Below are positions 1-8,647 of a DNA stretch of 64,000 nt, in pieces. This DNA comes from Pseudomonadota bacterium. Lineage in GTDB: Bacteria; Desulfobacterota; Desulfovibrionia; Desulfovibrionales; Desulfovibrionaceae. A program made the position numbers and the translations under genes. The stretch is from the NCBI GenBank assembly GCA_023419375.1, contig JAEZYD010000010.1, positions 70,348 to 134,347 of the forward strand, read 5' to 3'. The notes beneath the pieces were generated by a model. It made no database searches. It saw nothing but the letters and a program-made list of their open reading frames with translations, and was not told the origin of the DNA. The stretch's first letter is position 1. Every line of letters begins with the position of its first letter.

Positions 1-204
1 GCTTTGAAGGCGTGCCGCCAGTGGGTGCTGGAAACGACTAATGTCTTTTCGCGCATGCAGCGGTTGATCTGTGAGTTAGGACAGCAAGTGATTGGAGTGC
101 CGACATTAAGTAGCCCCGTTGCCCTGAAGCAATCCAGCCGCTTGCAGCGTGGTTTGTTAAAGCGACTGAGGCGCTGGGGCTTGTATGATCCTTATGGCTG
201 CTGA
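1..204 (+). CDS. 3' end of an unidentified protein (partial)
   Basis: A reading frame that is open at the left edge and stops with TGA at 202-204 gives a 67-residue tail rich in Arg, Lys and Leu and ending in LYDPYGC. No ribosome site or convincing start is visible inside the window, so if real it is the C-terminus of a gene that begins upstream. No domain is recognised. The downstream genes belong to a polysaccharide locus, so a glycan-related role is possible but only by context. It could also be a chance frame. Confidence 0.3.
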   Translation, partial: ALKACRQWVLETTNVFSRMQRLICELGQQVIGVPTLSSPVALKQSSRLQRGLLKRLRRWGLYDPYGC

Positions 205-370
205 TTTGTTTAATCACCGTGAAATTGCTGATTTGTAGCGTGCGCAATTGGGAACGCACTACGATTATCAATAGTCAGTTTGGCAATCTATAGGCTCGTT
301 GAGCGAATGCCCCTTGCTGGCATGAAATTTTCGCGTGCATAGATTGTAATTACGAGAACTTGGGGTTTTT

Positions 371-1909
371 ATGGGATTGCGCAAAATAAATGTTTCCTGC
401 TTTTTTTATTATTTCTTAGTCTTAGCCGTGATTATTCAGACTGGATACTATATTTTGAAGTATCCTTTCTTTTCTTTCAGTGATGAGCATGAAATGATCA
501 GCTATTTTTTGGACGGTGTTTTTCCGTGGCGATATGCACCTGAATTGGGAAGAGTTTATTTCTTTTCACTAATAGAGTATTTTCCTGTTGTTTCATCGTC
601 AGTTTCAATTCAATTTAAACTTTTTTTGATTTATTTAATTTGTGCTATAAAGTTTTTTTTGTTGTTATCAGTTTCTTTTTTGATTTTAAAAAGATTTGTT
701 GGCGTGTTTTTTGCTTTTGTTAGTGTTATGATTATGTATGTCATTCTTTTAAAATACGGAATTACAACAACTATTATTTCTATCGTATATCCAGAATTTA
801 CACTCTCAATTGTATTCTTGGCTTTTTTTTATTTATATTTTAAGGCTGTTGATACGCAGAAAAAGAGATATTATCTGCTTTCTTTGTTGTGCTATGTGTT
901 TTCGCTGTTTTGCAAAGAGCCTGCCTTTGTCGTTGGCCTGTGTTGTTCGGGGTTACTGCTCTTTATAAAGCCAATTGGTAAAAGAGAAAAGTACTTTTTA
1001 TCCGCTTGTGGTATTCTCTCTGTAGCATATGTGGTATTTTATTTCTTTGGAATATATCCCAATATTGTTCATAGGTACGGAGCAAATTCCGAACTTTTTT
1101 CAGACTTTATAATTGCATACTGTAAAATAAATTTTATGTTCATTTTAGGGATTATTTTACTCCTTGCTAGATTGTCTGTTTTTATAATCCATAAGTCAAA
1201 ATGTCACAGATATGATGTTTTTTTAGTCGCCGGAGTTTGTTATTCCGTTTCATTTATATTTCTTAAGATGCACTCAGGCTATTATTTTATTCCATCTGTA
1301 ATTTTTATATCAATTGGAATGTCAACATATTGCTATAGTGTGATGCGAAAAAAGCGTTGTTTATCTCTTATTAAACGTGTTGAGTTGCCGCTGAGTTGTT
1401 TGATCTGCACAATGGTTCTTTTTACTCAGTATTACTACATGAATAATATTTCTGAGCAGTACACTCTTAAGAAAATTACAATGCCGTCTTTGGCGTTTGT
1501 AAAGGAATGTAAAGCAAAAGGTATTGTTGTTGAAAATGCATATCCTGCGGGTGAAAATGAGACTAACATTGATCCTTATGATGCCTGGACGTATCTGACC
1601 GTAAAACTGTTTTTCCGCTTCTATGAAAACTGGATCTCTCAGGTGAGAGCGGAGGATAGCCGGTCTGTTGCTGGTAAGTATCTGTATATATTTTTGCCAA
1701 ATCATAAAAATAAGGAGCCGGAGCTGCCAGAGCTTGAACAATATGAAAATCTAGATCTTGTTTTCTTTGCAGCTCTTGTGAAAAAAACGGATATCCCTCT
1801 GGTTAAGGATGCCTACTGCAGATTTGCTGCCGATGTGACCCGTGCAGGGATCCGCCCCCACGATAGGGATGGTGTCTTGTCATCTGCCAAGAAAGCCGGC
1901 TGTTTTTAA
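371..1909 (+). CDS. Polytopic membrane protein of unknown function, AT-rich
   Basis: A 512-residue integral membrane protein. The first ~380 residues are a series of about nine to eleven hydrophobic segments separated by short charged loops. The last ~130 residues are soluble and include acidic and aromatic stretches. The architecture (short N-terminal helix, a DEHE motif in the first loop, many helices, soluble tail) resembles GT-C type glycosyltransferases or O-antigen polymerase-like proteins, but no signature is clear enough to name it. Base composition is strikingly AT-rich, with long T runs, unlike the GC-rich genes downstream. That is typical of horizontally exchanged surface-polysaccharide genes. 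The next gene, 224 bp downstream on the same strand, is a glycosyltransferase. Confidence 0.75.
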   Translation: MGLRKINVSCFFYYFLVLAVIIQTGYYILKYPFFSFSDEHEMISYFLDGVFPWRYAPELGRVYFFSLIEYFPVVSSSVSIQFKLFLIYLICAIKFFLLLSVSFLILKRFVGVFFAFVSVMIMYVILLKYGITTTIISIVYPEFTLSIVFLAFFYLYFKAVDTQKKRYYLLSLLCYVFSLFCKEPAFVVGLCCSGLLLFIKPIGKREKYFLSACGILSVAYVVFYFFGIYPNIVHRYGANSELFSDFIIAYCKINFMFILGIILLLARLSVFIIHKSKCHRYDVFLVAGVCYSVSFIFLKMHSGYYFIPSVIFISIGMSTYCYSVMRKKRCLSLIKRVELPLSCLICTMVLFTQYYYMNNISEQYTLKKITMPSLAFVKECKAKGIVVENAYPAGENETNIDPYDAWTYLTVKLFFRFYENWISQVRAEDSRSVAGKYLYIFLPNHKNKEPELPELEQYENLDLVFFAALVKKTDIPLVKDAYCRFAADVTRAGIRPHDRDGVLSSAKKAGCF

Positions 1910-2133
1910 TTACTACGGTCAGTTGTGGAAGATAACATGCAGATGATGCAGGGACGATCATTGGGCACTGTTTTTTTGGGGATCTGCTGCGCCCTCTTTT
2001 GCGTAAAATTTGCGATATTGCCTATCGCAAGGGAGTGGGTACTCTGTTGGCAAATTGGACAACTCCCCTGACTGCTAGTAAGGAATTGGCGTAGCCCCCA
2101 GCGTTTAATTGATTCCCTCAGGCCGGAGCTTCA

Positions 2134-2979
2134 ATGTCGTCATTATTGCCAAATCTTGCATATAATCCTTCCATCAATTTGCTCATCGCCACTTTAGGCC
2201 GTAAGGGAGAGCTTGACCGCCTGTTCACGTCACTTGGCGAGCAGACCTACAAAAAATTTCGTATTTTTCTGGCGGATCAGAATCCTTCTGGCTACCTGGA
2301 CGATATGCTTGCCCGCCATTCCAGCTTGCCCATTACTCGTATTATGCTGCCCCCGCAGGGCGTTTCCGTAGCCCGCAATGCCTTGCTGGAACAAGCCGGG
2401 GCAGACATCATTGTTTTTCCCGATGACGATTGCTGGTATGCGCCAGACACACTTGAGCGCGTGTGCGAAACGTTTGCCGCCTATCCTTCTTGCGGAGCTT
2501 TGCTGGGAGTGTGGACATCCTCGCCGGATGTTTATGCATCCGGCTTGCCCGAGGGCCTTGTCAGCCGGGCGGGGCTGTTCCAGCTTGCAGGAACATGCGT
2601 GCAGTTTTACCGCAGAGAAGCCGTAACCGGTATCCGGTTTGATCCCGAGCTTGGGCCTGGAACCGGTTTACCCTACGGCTGCGGTGAAGATACCGACTAC
2701 CTATTGTACGCGCATGCCCGCACAGAGGTGCGCCGGTATGCAAAAATTCGGGTGTTTCATCCTTCGCCAACAGAAAATCAGCCCTCGCCGCAAAAGGTGG
2801 CAAGCTATGCGGCCGGGCGCATGTATTTGCTGAAAAAACACGGTTTCTCAAAGCTGTTTATGCTGTTCAATGTTCTGTATCCACTCTGCGTGGCACCTCT
2901 GGACGCTCTGCGGCACGGGAAGGCGCAGGGCGCTTATCGGTTGCGTATGTTCGTTGAGCGTTTGCGCAACTGGCACTAG
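2134..2979 (+). CDS. Family 2 glycosyltransferase
   Basis: A 281-residue cytoplasmic or membrane-associated GT-A fold enzyme expected to transfer a sugar from a nucleotide-sugar donor during polysaccharide or LPS assembly. The N-terminal SINLLIATLGR strand, the QGVSVARN segment (residues ~75-82) and the acidic PDDDCWY motif (D97-D99, metal and nucleotide binding) are characteristic of GT2 enzymes. GTGLPYGCGEDTDYL near residue 180 fits the acceptor-side acidic motif. A GGAG ribosome site lies ~8 bases before the ATG. It follows the AT-rich membrane protein and precedes nucleotide-sugar genes. Donor and acceptor cannot be told from sequence. Confidence 0.85.
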   Translation: MSSLLPNLAYNPSINLLIATLGRKGELDRLFTSLGEQTYKKFRIFLADQNPSGYLDDMLARHSSLPITRIMLPPQGVSVARNALLEQAGADIIVFPDDDCWYAPDTLERVCETFAAYPSCGALLGVWTSSPDVYASGLPEGLVSRAGLFQLAGTCVQFYRREAVTGIRFDPELGPGTGLPYGCGEDTDYLLYAHARTEVRRYAKIRVFHPSPTENQPSPQKVASYAAGRMYLLKKHGFSKLFMLFNVLYPLCVAPLDALRHGKAQGAYRLRMFVERLRNWH

Positions 2980-3448
2980 CCAGGGGGGAATCGCGGCAGC
3001 GTTCATACGTACGGGGAATATCCCCATAGCCCGCCTGTGCAGCGTTTGATTGCGGAAGGGATGTTGCTTATTTCTCTCTTTTCAATGCGCTGCCATTAGT
3101 GTAATTCTCTTTGTTGCATTGCCTTGGCTTGGCTGCACAACACAGAGCCGTTGAGTGTATGCAGGCTGTCATTTAATGGGCAGTCCGAATACTATTCGCT
3201 GCCGTCGAGGCCCATAGGGTCCGGGCCGTCTGAAATAATGGAATGGGGCTGAAAGGAGAGCATGCTGATTTTCATGTGTTTTTTGTTTTTTTCTTGAAAA
3301 TCAGGTGATCACAGAGAGTTTTAAGGTGTTGCTGCTTAGTTGCCCATGCGGCATGTTGGCTGCCACTGCGATGCGGACTTTTTTACTTCACGCAAGATTG
3401 CGTCTGTGGTTCCGTTAAAAGGAATCCAGTAATATTGAGGACAATCAG
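2980..3448. other. Intergenic region before the nucleotide-sugar genes
   Basis: 469 bases without a supported gene. It holds a small inverted repeat at 3013-3025 (GGGGA-ATA-TCCCC) and a larger 10-bp one at 3265-3304. It most likely contains the promoter of the dehydrogenase-rfbBAC run, but no -35/-10 pair is convincing. Confidence 0.5.
3265..3304. repeat. 10-bp inverted repeat with T-rich loop
   Basis: CTGATTTTCA (3265-3274) and its exact reverse complement TGAAAATCAG (3295-3304) flank a 20-base loop that is nearly all T and G. It could be a regulator site, a leader hairpin or a terminator for the upstream glycosyltransferase gene. None of these can be decided from sequence. Confidence 0.5.
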
Positions 3449-4759
3449 ATGGTTTCATTTGAAGACCTGTTGGCAAAGAAATCTTCCGTGGCTGTGGTTG
3501 GTCTGGGTTATGTGGGCTTGCCCTTGGCTGTTGCCCTTTCCCATCACTTTGATGTCATTGGCTTTGATATCAACGTGGCGCGGGTAGATGCTCTCAACAA
3601 GGGGCACGATGCCACCAATGAGGTTGACGATGCTTCCCTTGCCGCCAGCACGGCCCGTTTTACCAGCGATGCAACCGAGCTTGCCAAGGCGAGCGTGATC
3701 ATCGTGGCTGTGCCTACCCCGGTAGACAGCCACCGACAGCCCGATCTTACGCCTGTGGTGGGTGCAAGCCGCACGGTTGGCCGCCATATGCCCAAGGGGT
3801 GCGTGGTGTGCTATGAGTCTACGGTATACCCTGGTGTTACCGAGGACGAATGCATCCCCCTGCTGGAAAAAGAATCCGGCATGTGCTTTCCTGCGGATTT
3901 TACCGTGGGGTATTCACCCGAGCGCATCAATCCCGGCGATAAGGTTCACCGGCTTGAAACCATCCGCAAGGTTGTTTCCGGCTCTGACGCCCCCACCGCA
4001 GACCTGCTGGTAAAGGTCTATGGCGCGGTGGTAACTGCGGGCATCCACAGGGCCTCATGCATCAAGGTGGCCGAGGCCGCCAAGGTTATTGAAAACACGC
4101 AGCGCGATATCAACATCGCCCTGATGAACGAACTGGCCCTTATTTTCAACCGCATGGGCATTGATACGCTGGAAGTGCTTGAAGCCGCAGGCAGCAAGTG
4201 GAACTTCCTGCCGTTTCGTCCGGGTCTTGTGGGTGGGCACTGCATTGGCGTGGATCCCTATTACCTGACCTACAAGGCCGAAGAAATCGGCTGCCACCCC
4301 GAGGTTATCCTTGCTGGCCGCCGCATCAACGACGGCATGGGCAAGTATGTGGCAGAAGTGTGCGTCAAGCGCCTCATCAATGCGGACAAACACGTCAAGG
4401 GCGCACGCGTGGGCCTGCTAGGCTTTACATTCAAGGAAAATGTGCCGGACATCCGCAATACCCGCGTGGTGGACATCATCGCAGAGTTGAAGGAATACGG
4501 CATCACGGCCCTGGTACATGATCCCGAAGCCGATGCTGCGGAAGCCCATCACGAATACGGGCAGACGCTGTTGCCCCTGAGCGATCTCAAAAATCTGGAT
4601 GTTCTTATTCTGGCGGTATCGCACGAGAGCTTCCGCCAGCTTGATCATGCGGCCATACGCGCCATGTTTGCGGGCGATGCCGTTACACTTATGGATATCA
4701 AGGGGTTCTGGAACAAGCAGGAAATGCTTGCTGCCGGGTTTGATCTCTGGAGGCTGTAA
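3449..4759 (+). CDS. UDP-N-acetylhexosamine 6-dehydrogenase (TviB/WbpA-type)
   Basis: A 436-residue NAD-dependent nucleotide-sugar dehydrogenase that oxidises the C6 hydroxyl of a UDP-HexNAc to a uronic acid for capsule or O-antigen synthesis. The N-terminal Rossmann motif VVGLGYVGLPLA (residues 16-27) binds NAD. FLPFRPGLVGGHCIGVDPYY carries the catalytic Cys (~C265). The C-terminal UDP-binding domain has LGFTFKENVPDIRNT. The family includes TviB, WbpA and WbpO; GlcNAc and GalNAc substrates cannot be separated here. GAGG lies ~8 bases before the ATG. rfbB starts one base after its stop codon, so the two are in one transcript. Confidence 0.9.
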   Translation: MVSFEDLLAKKSSVAVVGLGYVGLPLAVALSHHFDVIGFDINVARVDALNKGHDATNEVDDASLAASTARFTSDATELAKASVIIVAVPTPVDSHRQPDLTPVVGASRTVGRHMPKGCVVCYESTVYPGVTEDECIPLLEKESGMCFPADFTVGYSPERINPGDKVHRLETIRKVVSGSDAPTADLLVKVYGAVVTAGIHRASCIKVAEAAKVIENTQRDINIALMNELALIFNRMGIDTLEVLEAAGSKWNFLPFRPGLVGGHCIGVDPYYLTYKAEEIGCHPEVILAGRRINDGMGKYVAEVCVKRLINADKHVKGARVGLLGFTFKENVPDIRNTRVVDIIAELKEYGITALVHDPEADAAEAHHEYGQTLLPLSDLKNLDVLILAVSHESFRQLDHAAIRAMFAGDAVTLMDIKGFWNKQEMLAAGFDLWRL

Positions 4760-4760
4760 T

Positions 4761-5852
4761 TTGAGCGAGCGCATGCCCTGTCAGCTGGTTACTGGTGGTT
4801 CGGGCTTTATCGGGTCCTGCTACGTTCTTCAGGCCCGGCGGCAGGGTGTGCGTGTAGTCAACCTCGACAAACTGACCTACGCTGGCAATCCCGCCAATCT
4901 TGCAGCGCTGAAAGACGATCCGGATTACGTCTTTGTGCGCGGCGACATCGGCAATGCCGAGCTGATTGCCTGGCTGCTGGAAACCTTCCAGCCTGATGCC
5001 ATCGTGAACTTTGCTGCGGAAAGCCACGTTGACCGTTCCATTGTTGACCCCGATGCTTTTGTGCGCACCAATGTGCTGGGTACGTCCACACTCTTGAGAG
5101 TGGCTACCCAGTGGTGGGGCGCACTGGATGCGGAGCGAGCCTCAGCCTTTCGCTTTCTGCACGTGTCCACCGACGAGGTCTATGGCGCGTTGCAACCTGG
5201 CGATCCGCCTTTTACAGAAGCGACCCCTTACAGCCCCAACAGCCCATATTCTGCGTCCAAGGCCGCCAGCGACCATATGGCGCGCGCTTTTCACGAAACC
5301 TACGGCCTCCCCGTGCTGCTCACCAATTGTTCCAACAATTACGGGCCACGCCAGTTCCCTGAAAAACTTATTCCCCTGATGATCTGCAATGCCCTCGATG
5401 GCAAGCCTTTGCCTGTCTACGGCAAGGGGGCCAACATTCGCGACTGGCTGCATGTAGAAGATCATTGCGCTGCCATAGCCCGCGTGCTTGAAGCGGGCAG
5501 GGTGGGGCGGTGTTACAACATCGGCGGGCATGCGGAAAAAACCAACCTTGAGGTTGTGCTGGCCCTGTGCGCCATCCTTGACCAGTTGGTTCCTTCGGCT
5601 CACGGGCCTTATGCCAATCAAATCGCGTATGTGGCCGACAGGCCCGGGCATGATTTTCGGTACGCCATAAACTGCAGCAGAATAGAAGCGGAGCTTGGCT
5701 GGAAGCCTACCCACAAGTTTGATTCCGGCCTGCGTGAAACCGTCCGCTGGTATCTTGAAAATATTGCGTGGGTTGAAAATGTCCGCAGCGGCGCTTACAG
5801 GGAATGGATTGCGGCCAATTACGCCCATCGCACTTGCGGCGGGGCCAACTGA
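4761..5852 (+). CDS. rfbB: dTDP-glucose 4,6-dehydratase RfbB (TTG start)
   Basis: A 363-residue short-chain dehydrogenase/reductase-fold enzyme that converts dTDP-glucose to dTDP-4-keto-6-deoxyglucose, step two of dTDP-L-rhamnose synthesis. VTGGSGFIGS near residue 10 binds NAD. STDEVYG and the YSASK catalytic Tyr/Lys pair (~Y163/K167) follow, then the TNCSNNYGPRQFPEKLIP segment typical of RfbB. I chose the TTG at 4761 because GGAGG sits 7 bases upstream. The in-frame ATG at 4773 has no such site and would trim four residues. It lies between the UDP-sugar dehydrogenase and rfbA. Confidence 0.93.
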   Translation: MSERMPCQLVTGGSGFIGSCYVLQARRQGVRVVNLDKLTYAGNPANLAALKDDPDYVFVRGDIGNAELIAWLLETFQPDAIVNFAAESHVDRSIVDPDAFVRTNVLGTSTLLRVATQWWGALDAERASAFRFLHVSTDEVYGALQPGDPPFTEATPYSPNSPYSASKAASDHMARAFHETYGLPVLLTNCSNNYGPRQFPEKLIPLMICNALDGKPLPVYGKGANIRDWLHVEDHCAAIARVLEAGRVGRCYNIGGHAEKTNLEVVLALCAILDQLVPSAHGPYANQIAYVADRPGHDFRYAINCSRIEAELGWKPTHKFDSGLRETVRWYLENIAWVENVRSGAYREWIAANYAHRTCGGAN

Positions 5853-5866
5853 AAGAAGGGTGCGAT

Positions 5867-6760
5867 ATGAGCGGCTGGAAAGGCATTATTCTTGCGGGAG
5901 GCTCTGGCTCGCGCCTGCATCCATTGACTCTGAGCGTGAGCAAGCAGCTCATGCCCATCTATGACAAACCCATGATCTACTACCCGCTGTCTATTCTGAT
6001 GATGGCGGGCATTCGGGATATCTGCCTCATTTCCACGCCTGAGCACCTGCCCCTCTACAAGGCTTTGCTGCACGACGGCTCGCAACTGGGCTGCAATTTC
6101 AGCTATGTTGTGCAACCGCGTCCAGATGGGCTGGCCCAGGCTTTTTTGTTGGCGGAAGACCACATTGCGGGGCACAACACCTGCCTGATTCTGGGTGATA
6201 ATGTTTTCTTCGGCCACGGTTTGCCGGCGCTTACACACGCTGCCATGGCCCGCGAATCCGGAGCGACCATTTTTGGCTACCATGTGCGCGACCCTGAGCG
6301 TTACGGCGTGGTGGAATTTGACGATCAGCGGCAGGTGGTCAGCATTGAAGAAAAGCCCGCTCATCCCAAATCCAATTTTGCGGTGACAGGCCTGTATTTT
6401 TATGACCAAAGGGTGCTGGATATCGCCCGCGCCGTACGCCCTTCGGCCCGGGGCGAACTGGAAATCACAGATGTGAACAACACCTATCTGCAACAGGGCG
6501 ATCTGCATGTGGAGCTCATGGGGCGGGGCATCGCCTGGCTTGATACCGGTACGCATGATTCCCTCATGGATGCCGGAGCCTTTGTGCAGGCGGTGGAAAA
6601 ACGCCAGGGGCTCAAGGTGGCCTGCCTGGAGGAAATAGCCTGGCGCAACGGCTACATTGATGCGGACGCCGTGCGCGCACTGGCAAAGCCCATGGCCAAG
6701 ACTGGGTACGGGCAATATCTTCTTGAACTTGTGGATGCGGGGATTGGGCTGTGGAAGTAG
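5867..6760 (+). CDS. rfbA: Glucose-1-phosphate thymidylyltransferase RfbA
   Basis: A 297-residue nucleotidyltransferase that makes dTDP-glucose from dTTP and glucose-1-phosphate, the entry step of dTDP-rhamnose synthesis. The N-terminal GIILAGGSGSRLHPLT loop and the SVSKQLMPIYDKPMIYYPLS segment are diagnostic. GDNVFFG carries the metal-binding Asp. The start is the ATG at 5867, preceded by AAGAAGG, 14 bases after rfbB. rfbC begins inside the last codons of this gene, so translation is probably coupled. Confidence 0.95.
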   Translation: MSGWKGIILAGGSGSRLHPLTLSVSKQLMPIYDKPMIYYPLSILMMAGIRDICLISTPEHLPLYKALLHDGSQLGCNFSYVVQPRPDGLAQAFLLAEDHIAGHNTCLILGDNVFFGHGLPALTHAAMARESGATIFGYHVRDPERYGVVEFDDQRQVVSIEEKPAHPKSNFAVTGLYFYDQRVLDIARAVRPSARGELEITDVNNTYLQQGDLHVELMGRGIAWLDTGTHDSLMDAGAFVQAVEKRQGLKVACLEEIAWRNGYIDADAVRALAKPMAKTGYGQYLLELVDAGIGLWK

Positions 6761-7311
6761 TTCAGACGCCGATTACCGGGGTTCTGCTGATCAAACCCAA
6801 GGTATGGGGCGACCAGCGCGGCTATTTTGTGGAAACCTGGCAGCAGCAGCGCTATGAGGCGGCAGGCATTGATCTGCCTTTTGTGCAGGATAACCACTCC
6901 ATGTCTGCCCGTGGTACTCTGCGCGGCCTGCATTATCAGAAAGCACGCCCTCAGGGCAAACTGGTCTATGTTTCGTTGGGCAGTGTTTTTGATGTGGCGG
7001 TGGATATTCGGCGAAATTCCCCAACCTTCGGCAAGTGGTTCGGTGTGGAACTTTCGCAGCAGAACCAGTGGCAGATGTGGGTGCAGCCCGGCCTTGCGCA
7101 CGGCTTTGTGGTAACAAGCGAAATCGCCCATTTCCACTACAAGTGCACAGATTACTACTGTCCCGAGGACGAAGCGGCCATCCGTTGGAACGACCCGACC
7201 CTGGGCATTGTCTGGCCTGTGGACGAACCGCTGCTTTCCGCCAAGGATCAAGCTGCTCCGCTGTGGGCTGAGGCTATGCAGGCCGCCGCCTGCGGGACCG
7301 TTTGCAGCTGA
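6751..7311 (+). CDS. rfbC: dTDP-4-dehydrorhamnose 3,5-epimerase RfbC (GTG start)
   Basis: A 186-residue cupin-fold epimerase acting on dTDP-4-keto-6-deoxyglucose. The RGTLRGLHYQ motif supplies the catalytic His (H61). DVAVDIRRNSPTFGKW and the QPGLAHGFVV strand are family signatures, and KCTDYYCPEDE holds the conserved Tyr. It starts at GTG 6751 and overlaps rfbA by 10 bases. The final enzyme, RfbD, is not adjacent; a good candidate is at 37162-38049 on the other strand. The 56-bp gap to convergent hldD shows no clear terminator. Confidence 0.94.
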   Translation: MEVVQTPITGVLLIKPKVWGDQRGYFVETWQQQRYEAAGIDLPFVQDNHSMSARGTLRGLHYQKARPQGKLVYVSLGSVFDVAVDIRRNSPTFGKWFGVELSQQNQWQMWVQPGLAHGFVVTSEIAHFHYKCTDYYCPEDEAAIRWNDPTLGIVWPVDEPLLSAKDQAAPLWAEAMQAAACGTVCS

Positions 7312-7367
7312 CTGTGGCATACCCCCATCAGCGTTTATCCACGTGGGCGCGTGCCTGCTGCATTTCA

Positions 7368-8351
7368 TCAGGCGGGCATTTCAAGATAGGGGTCATTCTG
7401 GGCCAGATAGTTGCCCACATAATCCGCAATGCCCTGTTCCAGCGACGCAAAGCGCACAGGGCAGTTTTTCCCCTGCATCCAGCTCATATCCGCCTGGGTG
7501 AAGTTCTGGTATTTTCCGCGCAAGGCTTCTGGCATGTCCATATATTCAATGTGAGGCTCTTTGCCCAATGCGGCAAATATGGCACAGGCCAGGTCGTTCC
7601 AGCTCCGTGCCTTGCCCGTGCCCACATTGAGGATCCCGTTGGCTGACGGGTTTTCAAGCAGCCAGAACATCAACTCCACGCAATCCTTCACGTAGACAAA
7701 ATCGCGCATCTGGCCGCCGTCGGCAAAATCCGGCGTGTTTGATCTGAAAAGCCGCAAACGCCCCGTAGCGCTGATTTCATGAAAGGCCTTGCAGGCCACG
7801 CTGCGCATGTCGCCCTTGTGGTATTCATTGGGGCCGTAGACGTTGAAAAACTTGAGGCTGACCACGCTCTCTGTAAGTTTGTTATCCAGCAGCCACAAAT
7901 CGAAAAGCTGCTTGGAGTAGCCATACATGTTCAGGGGCTTGAGGCGGCGGGTCATTTCCGGCTTGTCTGAAAAACCCTGTGAGCCATCACCGTAGGTAGC
8001 GGCTGACCCGGCATTGATAAAGCGTGCTCCGTGTTCCAGAGCAAACCTACACAGCTCCACAGTATAGGCCGTATTGTTGGCCATCAGAAAGTCTGCGTCT
8101 TTTTCTGTGGTGGAAGAACAGGCCCCCATGTGCACGATTGCCTCTACCTTGCCGCCCAGCGTGTTGCCGCGCAGCATTTCCAGAAATTCAGACCGGTGCA
8201 TATAGCGGGCGTATCGCCGGTTAACGAGATTCTTCCACTTTTCCGTTGAACCGAGGTTATCCACCACCAGTATGTCGGTTATGCCTGCCTGGTTCAGCCG
8301 CCAAAGCATGGCGCTGCCGATAAAACCTGCGCCACCAGTGATAATATACAT
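7368..8351 (-). CDS. hldD: ADP-L-glycero-D-manno-heptose 6-epimerase HldD
   Basis: A 327-residue NAD(P)-dependent epimerase that makes ADP-L-glycero-D-manno-heptose for the LPS inner core. TGGAGFIGS lies at residues 5-13, and the Y143-x3-K147 catalytic pair (MYGYSK) is followed by FFNVYGPNEYHKGDMRS, which is typical of HldD/RfaD. The start at 8351 has GAGG 6 bases upstream and puts the nucleotide-binding loop right at the N-terminus. An upstream extension to 8417 is unlikely. It is convergent with rfbC, at the border of the polysaccharide locus. Confidence 0.93.
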   Translation of the reverse strand: MYIITGGAGFIGSAMLWRLNQAGITDILVVDNLGSTEKWKNLVNRRYARYMHRSEFLEMLRGNTLGGKVEAIVHMGACSSTTEKDADFLMANNTAYTVELCRFALEHGARFINAGSAATYGDGSQGFSDKPEMTRRLKPLNMYGYSKQLFDLWLLDNKLTESVVSLKFFNVYGPNEYHKGDMRSVACKAFHEISATGRLRLFRSNTPDFADGGQMRDFVYVKDCVELMFWLLENPSANGILNVGTGKARSWNDLACAIFAALGKEPHIEYMDMPEALRGKYQNFTQADMSWMQGKNCPVRFASLEQGIADYVGNYLAQNDPYLEMPA

Positions 8352-8614
8352 ACACACCTCGTTGATCCAGCATGTGGGCTCCTTGCGGGGCAAGGTGGGG
8401 AGCCAGCGTTTGCGCAATTGGGATCACCAATATACCCCTGGCGGGGCAGACGCGTCAAAGCGCGCTCCAGAGCTTGATCCGGGCAGGGCGATCATATGTG
8501 GTCGCGCATCTTTTTACCCGCGCAGCATCACTTTTTTCGCAAGAAATTTTTGGCTCTGGGCAATGGCAAGGGGAGAATATTGCAATGCTGCTGCTACTGC
8601 TATAAGAAATTACG

Positions 8615-8620
8615 TATAAT
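8615..8620 (+). promoter_or_regulatory. Candidate -10 element of the hybrid kinase gene
   Basis: A perfect TATAAT lies 28 bases before the kinase start codon. The hexamer 17 bases upstream (TGCTAC) is a poor -35, so an activator may be needed or the match is fortuitous. A GAGGT ribosome site follows at 8639. Confidence 0.4.
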
Positions 8621-8647
8621 TCCTGCAAGAGAACCAGCGAGGTAGAC

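Noticed and set aside
1936..2094. Two overlapping short frames after the membrane protein gene
   Set aside because: One has coding-like text (DLLRPLLRK...NWTTPLTASK) but no start codon; it may be a decayed gene end, but the evidence is too thin for a feature.
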